Below, piece by piece: positions 11,564 to 23,506 of a stretch of 55,000 nucleotides of DNA. Each line of letters begins with the position of its first letter. Position 1 is the stretch's first letter. A program made the translations under genes and the position numbers. This DNA is from Neocallimastix lanati (nom. inval.) (taxonomy: Eukaryota; Neocallimastigomycota; Neocallimastigomycetes; Neocallimastigales; Neocallimastigaceae): NCBI GenBank assembly GCA_016946835.1, contig JACVTC010000098.1, positions 97,501 through 152,500 on the forward strand, written 5' to 3'. The notes under the pieces were generated by a model. The model saw only the letters and a list, made by a program, of their open reading frames with translations. It ran no database searches and was not told the origin of the DNA.

Positions 11564-14500
11564 TTAATGTATATAGATTTTGGCAGCAGGAAAACCTTTT
11601 TGTTTTTTAAAGGAAAGACAAAATTTCATGTACCAATCTTCGTCAATGGAATGACATAAAATTTTCGTTAGCTTTTTATTTTCATAGTAGTACATTTCGT
11701 TTTGATAATAGCCACTGATGGGATCATACAGTTTTTCATCATTAACTATACGTGTACGATCCATATGCCATTCATTATCATCATTCGTAAAGGATAAAAG
11801 ATTATTTTTTATTTCAATAGTTAATTTCTGTAGTTCTTCCTTTTCATTTTCCCCTTCTTTCCTCTTCTCCTGTTCTTCCACCATTACTATTTCTGGTATA
11901 TTTTTAATAAGATAGTCACAGGTTTGATTAGCGATTAATTTTAAAGTGGCTAATATTGTTTTTTTGAAACTTTCATATTTGAATTGTACAAAAATTTCAT
12001 TGCCATCCAATGCTTCATCATCTTCATATAGAAAATCATATTTAAAGGAAACAAAATCAAATAAATGATCATTATAAATAAATTTTAAAATATTAATATA
12101 GGTTAACGGTTCCCCTATTGCTTTTTTAAATATTTTTAACTTTTTTTGAATTTTTTTAGGAAGTGGAGTTACTAAATCTATGACATCCTTTTGTTTAAAT
12201 CCGTTATATGTAATATTATATTCAATAAATGATTTTTTAGTTGAATTATTGTTATATTGGTCTAATTTTTTTTCCTGAGAAGAATTTAAATTTGAATTTA
12301 GACTTGAACTTGAACTTGAACTTGAATTTAGATTTAAATTCATTATATCCATTTCATTTTTATGATTATTTATTTTTGTATCTTCTTTTGATTTTTCAAC
12401 TTTTTCTTCTGTTTCAATTAGCACTGGTTCTTCTTGATGACTTGTAGTCTCATTATTTTCGGTCAATTTATTTTGAGCTTTAAATAATGAAGATAAAGAA
12501 GATTCTTCTAAATTTATTACATTTTCATCTATATTTATTTGTATATTTTCATTTTTATTTTCATCTTTATTTTCATCTTTATTTTCATTTTCATTTTTAT
12601 TATTATCATTATTATTATTATATTTATCATTTTCGATTATCTCATATATATTTTCTTGTATTGTTTCTTTATTTTCTTCTTTTTGGGTATCTAAAAGTAT
12701 TTCTTTTTGATTATTTAAATTATATGAATTATTAGTGTCATTATCTTCATTTTCTTTGATATCATAATTATTTTTATATTCCTTATTTATAGGTTCACCA
12801 TAATTATCTTTCTTTTGTGATAAATTTAAATTTATATTTATTTTATCCTTTCCATTTATTTCATCTTTATTAACATTAATAATTTGATTAATAGCATTTT
12901 TAATGTATTTAATCTCCGAGGATGAAAGATTATTCTGTTTTTCCTCTTCTTTTTCTTCTTCTTTTTTTTCTTCTATTTCATTCATTTTATTTTTTCCTTT
13001 ATTTTTCTTATTATTTTTATTTTCCTCAGAGGAGATATTCACCAAATCATTTTCTTCAGAAAGAATGTTTCTTCTTCTTTTATTAGCATAAAAATTATTG
13101 TGAAGTAATCTGTTTAAATAGGCGATGCATTGTTTTTGTGATCCTTCAATAAATTTTTCATCCACTTCAATCTCCATTTTTCTTTTATTATTTTTTCTCA
13201 TATTAAAGAGTCTCATACTACTTAATATGGGGTTAATCATCATAGAATTATTATTATTGGTATCTTGAGGATGATTATGAGTAAAATTAATGAGGGTATT
13301 CATAGTTTGAGTTTGCATTCTAGAAAGATTAATTTCTTCATTGATTTTATTTACTAACTCTAATTCATCATAATCACAAAATACATTTTTAATATAAATT
13401 GATCTTAATAACACCATTAAAGAAGTATTTTCAAAAATTGAGAGTAGCGTTCTATCTGGTCTATAAGAGATATTATAATAATATTTAAAGATTAAATCAT
13501 TATCCTCGTCAAAAAATCTTAAAATATCATTGATATATTCATCATAAAGACTTAAAAATTCACAAGAAGGATTTGAACCTAAGAAAAATTTATGAGTAAG
13601 GATATATAAAAAGTTACATTCTTCATTGGATGGTTCTATAAGATTATGTTCTTGCTCCTGTTCTTGTTCATGTTCTTGATTCTGCTTTTGTTTTTGGATT
13701 TCCATTCTTTTTTTGAAATTAGGATGCAGAGTCAACCAGGGATTCAAGGGTAAATTATTAATAGTATCAATAATAAGAGGATTATATTTAGGATGATCAA
13801 ACACAAAATCTAGATATTTTTCTATCACAACATAATGACGAAAATTACGACCAAATTCATTTAAGATTCGAATGATACTTTTTAATATGTCCACATTTTG
13901 ACAGTCGAAAGCATTATTAAGCCATTTAAACGTTTCAATATCCTTTTCTGATACATCAATTCTAATTAATGAAGGATTCACTGATGCAAAATGATAAGTA
14001 TTTTCTTTAGGGAAATTTAAAGAACTAATTAAAGTATAAAAAAAGATAAAAGTATATTTTGGGTTAGATTTTTTTTCAACCTCCCGAACATGACCCTTGG
14101 AATCTATAAGAGAATTTCGTATATCATTGAATTGTTGTTGAACGTATTCAATTAATTTAGTAAATTTAGAAAGTTCTCTAACATATGTATATTCACCTCC
14201 TTTTAAATATTTTTCAATTAAATCCTCTAAACTATTTTGTTGTATTAATTCTACAGTTAATGCCTTTAACATTGGAATGTCTTTAATTTCACCAACTTTT
14301 TTATGAGATGTTGAAAAACTTAAGCAATGGTCAATATCATTTTGGTAGGATTCAGGAAACAATATTTCAAATTCTTCTTTACATAAATATTGCAATTGCT
14401 TTAAAATTTTGTTTTCCCCATCATTCAGTAAACAACGAACGATTGAAGGAAAAGTATAATAATTATGAAACAATTTAGTGAGACTTCCTCTATTCCATAT

Positions 14501-14578
14501 TCCATTAATCAAATAAAAAAAAGGGTTACTACCAATTCTAGAAATTCGATAAGCAATTTCTTCTGGTAATGGTTTCAT
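11564..14578 (-). CDS. large hypothetical nuclear-type protein (1004 aa), single exon
   Basis: One uninterrupted frame on the minus strand; ATG at 14578 after an A/T leader. Two folded-looking parts flank a low-complexity middle. Residues 1-300 are mostly helical, starting KPLPEEIAYRISRIG, which faintly resembles an F-box start but lacks the rest of that motif. Gln/Glu runs follow, then about 320-500 helical again, with basic stretches (NKRKME, NKRRRN) that could be nuclear localisation signals. About 510-750 is Asn/Glu/Lys/Ser-rich (KDEN and NENKDEN repeats, an eight-Ser run). Residues about 755-1004 are conserved-looking, with DLVTPLPKKIQKKLKIFKKA, an Asp/Glu-rich loop and DPISGYYQNEMYYYENKKL. 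No catalytic motif or membrane helix is visible. I considered a Ufd2-type ubiquitin ligase because of overall shape, but no U-box is visible. Function unknown. Confidence 0.8.
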   Translation of the reverse strand: MKPLPEEIAYRISRIGSNPFFYLINGIWNRGSLTKLFHNYYTFPSIVRCLLNDGENKILKQLQYLCKEEFEILFPESYQNDIDHCLSFSTSHKKVGEIKDIPMLKALTVELIQQNSLEDLIEKYLKGGEYTYVRELSKFTKLIEYVQQQFNDIRNSLIDSKGHVREVEKKSNPKYTFIFFYTLISSLNFPKENTYHFASVNPSLIRIDVSEKDIETFKWLNNAFDCQNVDILKSIIRILNEFGRNFRHYVVIEKYLDFVFDHPKYNPLIIDTINNLPLNPWLTLHPNFKKRMEIQKQKQNQEHEQEQEQEHNLIEPSNEECNFLYILTHKFFLGSNPSCEFLSLYDEYINDILRFFDEDNDLIFKYYYNISYRPDRTLLSIFENTSLMVLLRSIYIKNVFCDYDELELVNKINEEINLSRMQTQTMNTLINFTHNHPQDTNNNNSMMINPILSSMRLFNMRKNNKRKMEIEVDEKFIEGSQKQCIAYLNRLLHNNFYANKRRRNILSEENDLVNISSEENKNNKKNKGKNKMNEIEEKKEEEKEEEKQNNLSSSEIKYIKNAINQIINVNKDEINGKDKININLNLSQKKDNYGEPINKEYKNNYDIKENEDNDTNNSYNLNNQKEILLDTQKEENKETIQENIYEIIENDKYNNNNDNNKNENENKDENKDENKNENIQINIDENVINLEESSLSSLFKAQNKLTENNETTSHQEEPVLIETEEKVEKSKEDTKINNHKNEMDIMNLNLNSSSSSSSSLNSNLNSSQEKKLDQYNNNSTKKSFIEYNITYNGFKQKDVIDLVTPLPKKIQKKLKIFKKAIGEPLTYINILKFIYNDHLFDFVSFKYDFLYEDDEALDGNEIFVQFKYESFKKTILATLKLIANQTCDYLIKNIPEIVMVEEQEKRKEGENEKEELQKLTIEIKNNLLSFTNDDNEWHMDRTRIVNDEKLYDPISGYYQNEMYYYENKKLTKILCHSIDEDWYMKFCLSFKKQKGFPAAKIYIH

Positions 14579-14947
14579 TTTTCTTTTTATTTATATATTA
14601 TATTATTTTTTAATTATTTACACTAAATTTATGTATATATTATATAAAGGATTCGTTAAGTTTTTTATTTTTTTTTTATAAAAAAAAATGTTTGTTTAAA
14701 ATTATTAAATTTTAAATTTCTTATTTTTTTTTTTTTTTTTTTATTTTATTTTATTTTATTTTATTCTTTTTTTAATTTAAATATAATATATATAATATTC
14801 AAAATTAAATTTCTTTTATAATTCTTATATATTTAAAATAAAACAAAATGATTTTAAATTCTTTTTTTTTATTTATTTATTTATTTATTAATATCTTAAT
14901 ATATATTTAATATCAAACTTCTGAAATCTGTTAAATTATCTTTTATC

Positions 14948-14980
<33 letters not shown>

Positions 14981-15180
14981 AATATAAATATAAATTTAAA
15001 AATAATGAAAATAAAAAAAAAAAAAAAAAAAAAAAAAATTAAAATGTTAAATAATTATTTGTTTATAATAATGTAAAATATTAAAATTTAATTTTATTTT
15101 TTTTTAAAAAAAAAAAAGTTATAATTAATAGTTAAAATAATTAAAAAAAAATATATTATAATTTGAGTATATAATTTTTA

Positions 15181-15220
<40 letters not shown>

Positions 15221-15552
15221 AGAAAAACTATTTTATTAAAATATGTCAAAATCAATAGTATAATAACTAACTTTAACATGAAATAAAAAAGATAAAAATC
15301 ACTTAATAAAATAAAATAATATACTTTTTAAATATTCTATATATAATAAATATAATAAAAAAACTTTTTTTTTTTCATTAAAATATTTTTATTTATTTAT
15401 TTATTTTTTTAGTTATTTTTATTATTATTATTTTTTTTTTTTTTAATATTATTATTATTCTTAAATTAATAATATTAACTATAAAATAGAGTTATACAAT
15501 AATGAAAAAAAAAAAAAAAAAATTATTAATATATATATTTAAATATAATGAA

Positions 15553-15593
<41 letters not shown>

Positions 15594-15710
15594 AATAATT
15601 AAGATTAAAAAAAAAATATTTAAAAGAATTATTATTTATTATCAATATAAATTGAACTGAATAGTTGCTGATTAAATAGATAGTACAACTAAAAAAATAT
15701 TTATAAATTT

Positions 15711-15747
15711 CCATGCCGGGGGGCTAAAGGGCGGTACACGCCGGAAG
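15711..15747. other. isolated 37-bp GC cluster
   Basis: A patch consisting mostly of G and C (CCATGCCGGGGGGCTAAAGG then GCGGTACACGCCGGAAG) inside hundreds of bases of pure A/T. It has a GCCGG word at both ends (15715-15719 and about 15740-15744) and a GGGG core, and is immediately followed by poly-A and a TA run. Nothing else in the window resembles it. It recalls mobile GC clusters of yeast mitochondrial DNA in form only. Function unknown; vector, adapter or assembly artefact is possible. Confidence 0.6.
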
Positions 15748-15830
<83 letters not shown>

Positions 15831-15954
15831 TTATTATTATTATTTATTTATTTTTTTTCTGTTTTTATTTTTTATTTTTTATTTTTTTATAAATAAATTA
15901 TTCATAAAATAAAAAATAATAAAAATAATAATATTAAATAAGAAAAAATGATTA

Positions 15955-16112
15955 TTTTTTATATAATTTTTTTTATATAATTTTTTTTATATAATTTTTT
16001 TTATATAATTTTTTTTATATAATTTTTTTATATAATTTTTTTTATTTAATTTTTTTTATTTAATTTTTTTTATTTAATTCTTTTTTATTTAATTCTTTTT
16101 TATTTAATTCTT

Positions 16113-16125
<13 letters not shown>
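15955..16125 (+). repeat. 14-bp satellite (ATATAATTTTTTTT) drifting to ATTTAATTTTTTTT
   Basis: Units begin at 15961, 15975, 15989, 16003 and 16017, then one shortened unit, then about six units in which ATATAA has become ATTTAA, the last with a T-to-C change. This ordered drift suggests successive rounds of local duplication. Confidence 0.85.
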
Positions 16126-16144
<19 letters not shown>

Positions 16145-16429
16145 ATTTATTTTTTCTTTAAATAGTTTTATTCATTCAGAATTGTATAGTTTTCTGATAT
16201 GAATTATATTTCTTTGAATTGTTACTATGATTATATAATTATTACTTTTGTTGTATTTATTAAAAATATAATTATTTATATTTTGATGATAGTATGTGTT
16301 AATTTATATTATGAATAGTAATAATAGTATCACTTTAATTTTTTTTTTTTTTTTTTTTTAATATTAATTTTCAGATGGTGATATTAATTGATTTTTTTTA
16401 TTATATATATAATTTTTATGCTTGAAACT

Positions 16430-18082
16430 TCACAATCTAAAAGACAAAAAACTTTTCGATGTATTTTGAATATTTGAATTTTTATTAATATTATTATTTT
16501 TATTATTATTATTATTGTTATTTTCATAATAGAGAGTATCAAAAATATTATATTTAGGTCTCTTACTCTGACATTTCTTTGTTTTAAAAATAGGTATTAA
16601 ATTGTCATCATGGCTTTGATTAAAACTTTTTTCTATGCATGAGTTACATGAACATTTTTTTATATGTTGAACGACATCATTTTTATTATCTTTTGAATTT
16701 TTTACTAATTCTCCTTCTTCTTGTGAAAGAAGTCCTAAGTCATGATGATTATTCGTTTGACTATTAACAAATTCTGAACTATTATTATTATTATTATTAT
16801 TATTATTGTTATTATTATTATTGTTATTATTATTATTACTGTTATTGTTGTTATAATCATTTGCTCCTGTTAAATTTAGTGAGGCAAGAAAACCCTGATC
16901 AATGGATGATATTTCTAATGGTTTAGATGAAGATAAAGGTATGAAATTATTACTACTATCAATTAATGAGTTCATTTTATTATAAGGTGCAGGAGAAGTA
17001 GAACTAGAAGGATTATCATTATTGTTATTAATATTATTAGTTGTAGTATTATTATTAGTATTAACATTATTAATAATATTATTATTAATATTAGTAGTAG
17101 TAGTAGTATCAATACTATTAACATTATTTTTTAATGGGCATGAAGAAGAAGATAGCTCATAAATTTTTTCAAAATTTGAATAATTACGATTTTTTATTTG
17201 ATGAAGAAGGATATCTGATCCATCATTGATTCCTTTTGATTGAATTGGATCGATTAAATCGGAGTTATTTTCTTCACTGTATTGTTCAGGAACACTTAGA
17301 TGATGGGTTTTGTCATCATGATTTCTATTATATTTAATTTTTAAAGACAAAGGATTATACTCTTTATACTCTGAAGCTGATCGACCGTAATAATGATCAT
17401 TGTTTTGATCATTATTCATTTTATGATGATGAGCGTAGCAATAACTATGACTATGAGTATGGCCATGATTATATTTATGATTATGATTATGACTATGAGA
17501 ATGGAAATGTGGAGGGTGATCCTTTAAATAGTTAATCTCTTCAGATGTTATATAAATATTTTCTTCATCCTCATCCTCATCAGAAAAATTATCGTCATTA
17601 TCATAATAAGGAGGATTATAATGACCAATAGGACTTCGAGGATTTAACATTTGTGTACAGACAAATGTTTGTAAAAATTGATCTTTTTGACAAAGGAATG
17701 AATATTTTGGATTGTTTAAATTATTAGTATCATAAATATTATTTTTTTTCTTGACTATATATATATGTTTTCATTGTATAAATGAATAAAGGTGAAAATT
17801 TTTTTCAAAAAAAAATATGTATTTAAATTATTATATTTTTAACATAATTAATAAAAATATTTGTTGATATAATTTGTTGATGATATATTAATATTTTGAT
17901 AAAAATAAAATTCAAAATTGAAAATTTGAAACATATTATAATAGAAAAATTGTTATTGTAATTTAAAGTATTTCAAAAATAATAAAAAAGAAAAATTGTT
18001 ATTGTTAATTCAAAGTATGTTATTATTCAAGATTGATTTATTGCATGTATTTAAATTAATTCATCAAAAAAAAGTGATTAAT

Positions 18083-18128
<46 letters not shown>

Positions 18129-19283
18129 ATTAAAACCCAAAATATAATATATTATAAAAAAATAAAAAAATAATAAAAAATGATGGAAAAAAAAGAGAGA
18201 GATTAAGAAATTATTAGTGATAATTTATTAAAAATATATAAAAAAAACATATTAGTATATATATAAATATAAACACAATAAAGATGAAAGAATAAAGTAT
18301 TTTTTTATTTTTTATTTTCATTTTATTTCATTACCTGGTAGACTCGATATTTTAGGTGCTATTTTATTTTGATTTGATTCCAATTTTATTTTATTTGTAA
18401 TATTATTAGTAAAACTCTGAGGACAAGATTGTATAAGATTTGAAACAGGAGAGGAAGCAATGTTAAGTTCAATATTTGAATCAATTTTTTCTGGAGTATC
18501 AACCATTTTTGAATGATTTAAAGTATTATTGTATTTAGACATTGTATTATTGCTACTATTGACTATATTACCGATACCATTATCATAATCTTCATTATTG
18601 GCAATAATATGACTATTATTTCTGTTGATAAGAATCAATTTTTTAATTTTTTTAATAATATAACGAGTTTTTTGGGTATCTGGATCTGAGGATTGATCTG
18701 AAGAACTGGAATTGGAACCATTTGAAGTCACAGAAGAAGTAGAGGAATGGCAGGAGCAATAGCAATGTTGAGATGGAGATTGAGAAGAACGTGTACAAGA
18801 ATGAGCAGTACGATTTTTAGGAAAATCAACAGACACTGCTGAGGATACACTTTGTTTTAAGTTTTCATGATGTATACTATCTTGGGCATCTAATGGTAGA
18901 CGAGATTTCATTTCTTTTCCATCTTCTTTCTTTTTTTCTTTCTCATTTTCCTTTTCCTTTTCCTTTTTCTTTTCCTGTTCATTTTCATTTTCATTTTCAT
19001 TTTCCTTCGATCCTATTTTTATTTTTTCCTCATTATCTTTCTCTAGCTCATCCATACCTTCCTTTTCAATATCTAAATGAGATGCTGAATCATAATCTAA
19101 TCCTTGTAGGGACTCATAACTATCTCCATAATAACCATCAGCATAATACGATTCGACCGAGCAATCAGACATTGAATTAAGTTCCTGAGAGTATCGATCA
19201 GGATAATTATTAATTAAATTCAACCCAGTTTTTGTTATAAATGTAGGTATTTGAGTAATTGAATGATAAATATCATTTGACAT
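16430..19283 (-). CDS. low-complexity Asn/His/Ser-rich protein, two exons (757 aa)
   Basis: Two minus-strand frames join through one intron. Exon 1 (19283-18335) ends ..CTACCAG before donor GTAATG; exon 2 (17754-16430) begins after ATATATAG, and the phase-1 codon G|TC keeps the frame, adding KKNNIYDTNNLNNPKYSF.. upstream of the internal Met at 17650. Intron 17755-18334 is 580 bases with a T/A desert. Exon 1 encodes a short ordered N-terminus (MSNDIYHSITQIPTFITKTG), a Tyr/Asp-rich acidic part, a Glu/Lys repeat coiled-coil-like stretch (about 95-120), a Cys/Ser cluster and a basic KKIKKLILINR segment. Exon 2 encodes an acidic run, a His-rich tract (HSHSHNHNHKYNHGHTHSHS), long Asn/Thr and poly-Asn tracts, CSCNSC, and a conserved-looking basic end (KTKKCQSKRPKYNIFDTLYY). 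Metal binding by the His/Cys tracts is only a guess. No family recognised. Confidence 0.65.
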
Positions 19284-20087
19284 TTTTCCTTTTTTTTTTT
19301 TTATCTATTTTTCTCTTTAATTTTTATAATTTGATTATCTATTTATTAATTTTTTTTATTTATTTAATAATATAATATATAAAATTATTTCTTTTAAATA
19401 GATATTAATAGAGATAAATAATTTATTTGATAATTAAATGAATTATTAATAAATCAATTTAAGAATGCAACCAAATTGTAACAGTTTTTGTATTTCAGTG
19501 ATTGTTATTTTTTTTTTAAAAAAAAAAGTACAAAAAATCAGCTTTTATTCTCTATATGTATATATATTTATTTATTTGTTCTTGTTCTATTTTTTCCTTT
19601 TTTTTATATTTTATTTTTCTTTAAATTTCATGAAATGTTTCCTCTTTCTTTTTTTTTTTAACTTTTTTTTAATTATTAAAAACTTATAGTATTTGTGTAT
19701 AATTGAAATATAGTTTATTTTTAATAAATGTTTTCTATATTACTATATATAAATGATATTAAAAAAAGGAATTAAAGAAATTAAAATTATAAAAAGATTG
19801 TTTTTTATTATATTATATTATTTTTTTTCTTTTTCTTTATATATATATATATATATACAGTATTTTTATTATTTATATTTTTTTATTTTTCTTTAACAAT
19901 TATTCAATTATATATTTAAAAGATCAAAAAATATTAATACTTATATTATATATTAGGTTTTTTTTTACTTTATTTTATTTCAAAAATACTCATATATAAG
20001 AAAAAAAATTATTTTGTTGATATATTATTAAAATTTTGAAGATTCGACAATAAATATTTTAAAAATATATATATTTTAAAATATTTA

Positions 20088-20131
<44 letters not shown>

Positions 20132-20365
20132 AAAAATAATTAAGATTTAAAATTTAAATTAAATTAAATATTTAATTTACTAAAATATCATTAATAAAAA
20201 ATATCATGATAATGATATTCATTTTATGATTATTATTTGTACATAACTATATTATTATATAAGAAAAAAATTTATTTACATAATAATATGAATAATTATG
20301 ATAATTATGACTATATTACAAAAATATAAAAAAATATAAAATAAATAATTATAAAAAATATAAAA

Positions 20366-20405
<40 letters not shown>

Positions 20406-21230
20406 AAATTATAGAAATAAAATTTAAATATAATAATTAAAGTAATAAAATAATATATGCTTTGTTAATGAAATGATTTATATAATATTATATAATTGAT
20501 ATTTACATAAATTCTAATTATTATAATATATATATATAAACATTAAATACAATACAAATTTTATTAAAAGATAATTTATTAAATTTACAAAACCTTTTGA
20601 TATGATAAAAATACATAAATTTAAATTTAAACATAATTTAATTATTAATTTCAATTCCTTATTTAATTTAGTTTTTTATTAATTTTAATTCCTTATTTTT
20701 ATTTTATATTTTAATTTTTATTAATATAAATATTTTTTAATATATATTAAATATATAGATTTATTCTATTATTTTTTTTTTTTTTTAATTTTTCTATTTA
20801 ATATATTTAATATTACATAATCTGTCTTACATCGAAGGAGATATTAACATTATCAAGATAAAATATAAAAACAACACTAACTTCTTAAATTAATACAAAT
20901 GTATATAAATTATAAATAAAAAAAAATTATAATAATAAAAATGAATATCAAAATTTATATTTATTATTAATTGATTTATCATTAATAATCATTTTAAAAA
21001 ATGAAATAAAATAAATTTGAATATATTTATATTCCTTGTTAATCTTTAACATTTATTTTATTAATATCAATTTCTAATAATATTCACTAAATCAATATTT
21101 TTAATATCAATAATAAAATAAATAAAGATTATTGATATTAAAAACATTGATTTATTAAATATTATAATTAACTGATATTAGAAAAATAGATGTTATTTTA
21201 AATCTCTATCAAAAGAAAAAAAAAAAAAAA
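19284..21230. other. intergenic desert
   Basis: Upstream of the 757-aa gene. A/T-rich with TA runs (19840-19856, 20374-20398), a long poly-A (20091-20129), and an ATATATTTTAAAATATT-type inverted stretch near 20060-20090. Related words AATATTTTTAATATCAATAAT and TATTGATATTAAAAACATTG occur near 21090-21150 in inverted orientation, forming a weak foldback. Short open stretches here are not convincing. Confidence 0.65.
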
Positions 21231-21237
21231 AAAAAAA

Positions 21238-22255
21238 AAAGCATTAACCCCTAAAAGATTATGATTTATTATTAATCATGAAAAAGGTCTATTCAATGAA
21301 TTTCATCCAATTTATTGTGAATTTTAATAAAAGTAGAAATGGTATGTGGATATCATTTAGATAACATTGAAAAAAAAAAAAAAAAAAAGTAACTCCGTTA
21401 ATGGTAGTATGTCAGATGGGAAAACTAAGAAATTATAAACTATTTAATTGAATTAGGAGATGATATAAATAAAAGCAGAGGAAAAAACATTATTATCATA
21501 TTTCATTGAGTATTTCTTATGAAAGCGGAAAATAAGAATGTTGTAAAAAAAATATATATATAATTGACCATGGAGTTAATCTTAATCTTCCAATAATAGA
21601 AATTATTAATAGGAAGGAAACTTATAATAAAATATTTCATAGAGCATGGAGTGAAGCTAATATAAATTAAAAATGGTTTAGTGATTGTCATTGATGATGT
21701 ATATAATAACAATAAAAAATTAATAAAAATATTTAAATTGAATGTGAAGCAGATGTTACTTTGAAAAATTATTATACTAAAGTTCATATATGTTTCCTGT
21801 CAAAAGAATTATGATACAATAGCAATATGTATTAAAACATATTACTATTGTATTATAATTCTTTTTTTATCGAAGGTATGGGTAAAATGTTTATACACAT
21901 GTGAAAAATAGAAATATAGGCAGTAGATTCTCCATTGACCATTTTACGCAAAAATGGTATATAGTGTTATGATAAAATAATTTAATTGAACATAGTACTG
22001 ATATTAATTTTTAAGAATAAATAATTATAATTCTCCTTTAATTCTCTATTTCAAAAAGATAATTTTCATTGAAAAAATGACCATAAAATATAAAATATTT
22101 TAACTGAATATGAAGCTGATGTTAATACAAAAGAATGACTATGGTGAAACTCCATTACTAACTTTTATGAAAGTGTATGGAAATAATGATATAATAGAAT
22201 ATTTAGTTGATTTGAGAGCAAAGTTGTTAATGCTGAAAAGATGAACAATTAAATA
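21238..22255 (+). pseudogene. ankyrin-repeat protein pseudogene
   Basis: Successive short open segments in shifting frames spell ankyrin-repeat units. Near 21391 the DNA encodes TPLMVVCQMGKLRNY. A frame change near 21440 gives YLIELGDDINK, and DHGVNLN follows near 21566. EANIN lies near 21653. The clearest unit, from about 22129, encodes NDYGETPLLTFMKVYGNNDI then IEYLVDLRAK. These fit the usual G-TPL-x-A then LL-x-G-A-D-x-N pattern. Stops, indels and A-runs (21370-21388) break every frame, so no protein is made. Ankyrin arrays are abundant in these fungi; the original partner domain is not visible. Boundaries are approximate. Confidence 0.75.
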
Positions 22256-22559
22256 AGCTATTTAATATATTATTCATTCATTAATATCAAGTAATTATTG
22301 TAATATCAAAAAAAAAAAAAAATCAAATAAATATAGGTCAAAACACCCTATAATAGTACTAAAAATATTAAAAGATTTTATTATTTATTATGATATATTA
22401 GAATATTTTATATAATTAAATAAATATTTTAATTCAATTTATTGATATTTCAGTAATTACTACTTTATTAATATAAATATAAATATAATGTAGATATATC
22501 TATATATATAAGAAATAAATATTTTTATATTTCCTTAAAAAAAAAACACTAAAATTAAA

Positions 22560-22815
22560 ATTTAGTTTTTGACTTTTTAATAAACTATTTTTATTATTAT
22601 TTTTTTTTCTATAACAGTTACTTTACTTTTTCAGTTACAGTTATTGTAACTAGATCATATTTAGAAATTGGTTGTCTTTTAGTGGTAGTAATAGTGATAG
22701 TAATAATTAGTAGTCTTTTAGAAATAATGATGGTAGTAGTTATGATGGTGGTAGTAATTATATATAAACAATGAATGTTTTGGTAGAATTGCTTATTGTA
22801 GTTGTAAATATTATT
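22560..22815 (-). pseudogene. fragment of Thr-rich stalk protein, copy A
   Basis: On the minus strand one frame from about 22765 reads a Thr/Ile-rich linker with KR punctuation, then KRQPISKYDLVTITVTEKVK and a TAA stop near 22619. Thr-rich linkers with TVTVTEKV runs are common in secreted, cell-wall or cellulosome-like proteins of anaerobic fungi. The same segment with the same stop recurs at 25760-26045. The right flank (TTATTGTAGTTGTAAATATT, about 22792) recurs near 24988. No start codon or signal peptide accompanies it, so I read it as a relic. Confidence 0.6.
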
Positions 22816-22859
22816 TATTAAAATTATTAATTAAATTTAAAAATTTTTTTTTTTTTTTT

Positions 22860-23473
22860 AAAGAACTGGTATCATTATTCTTCCATAGTATCTTTTTCCT
22901 TTTTTTCATATCTTCATTTTTTTCATGTATTTACTATTTTTTCATATATAAATCATTCATATATAGTACTATGATTTTTATTTAACATTATTTTTTTTTC
23001 TTTTTTTTTTTTTTTTTTAGATGAATACATAAATTATTATACTTTCAAGTGTTCCTACAGGAATTGATTCGATCAACCTCATGTAATTTTTTCAATATTT
23101 TACTTTTATTTTAAAGCAATTTTAATAATTACAAAAATACTTATCTGTTAAAAGAATAAATTGAAAAATTACTTCAAAAATTCTTACATTTAGCAGTATA
23201 AATTATAATAGAACCTAGTATTATTTTGAATCCACTATTCCTATTCTCTGATAGTCACGAATTTATATACTATTTTTATAACTATTTTTATAACTAATTA
23301 TATTTATAACTAAATAATTAATAAATTATATATTTTAAGTATATAATTGTATTAAGAAAGTATTTAATGTATTATTATTATCTAATAGATATATTTAAAG
23401 TATTTCCAAAATAATTTTTTTTGATCTTATTATATTTATACTAATATTTTACATCATTTTGTTTTATAAAATC

Positions 23474-23506
<33 letters not shown>

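Larger units (their letters stand above)
14579..16429. other. intergenic between two minus-strand genes
   Basis: A/T desert with long homopolymers (poly-A 15183-15219), ATT and TA microsatellites (15556-15590, 15756-15815), the isolated GC cluster at 15711 and a 14-bp satellite at 15955, both listed separately. The promoter of the 1004-aa gene and the 3' end of the 757-aa gene lie at its edges. No gene supported. Confidence 0.7.

Noticed and set aside
11718-13091. Four plus-strand frames opposite the 1004-aa gene
   Set aside because: Phe/Leu/Ser-rich shadows produced by Glu/Asn/Lys codons on the other strand.
15526-15714. Minus-strand 62-codon frame ending at the GC cluster
   Set aside because: Tyr-Ile repeats from a TA run; no protein-like character.
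15720-15745. GC cluster as a fragment of small-subunit rRNA (GGGCGGTACAC resembles the conserved GGGCGGTGTGTAC)
   Set aside because: Similarity covers about ten bases, with mismatches, and no neighbouring rRNA sequence exists.
18893-19180. Plus-strand 95-codon frame
   Set aside because: Antisense of the Glu/Lys repeat in exon 1 of the 757-aa gene.
19465-19689. Plus-strand 74-codon frame
   Set aside because: Phe/Leu-rich reading of T-rich intergenic DNA; no composition shift or homologous pattern.
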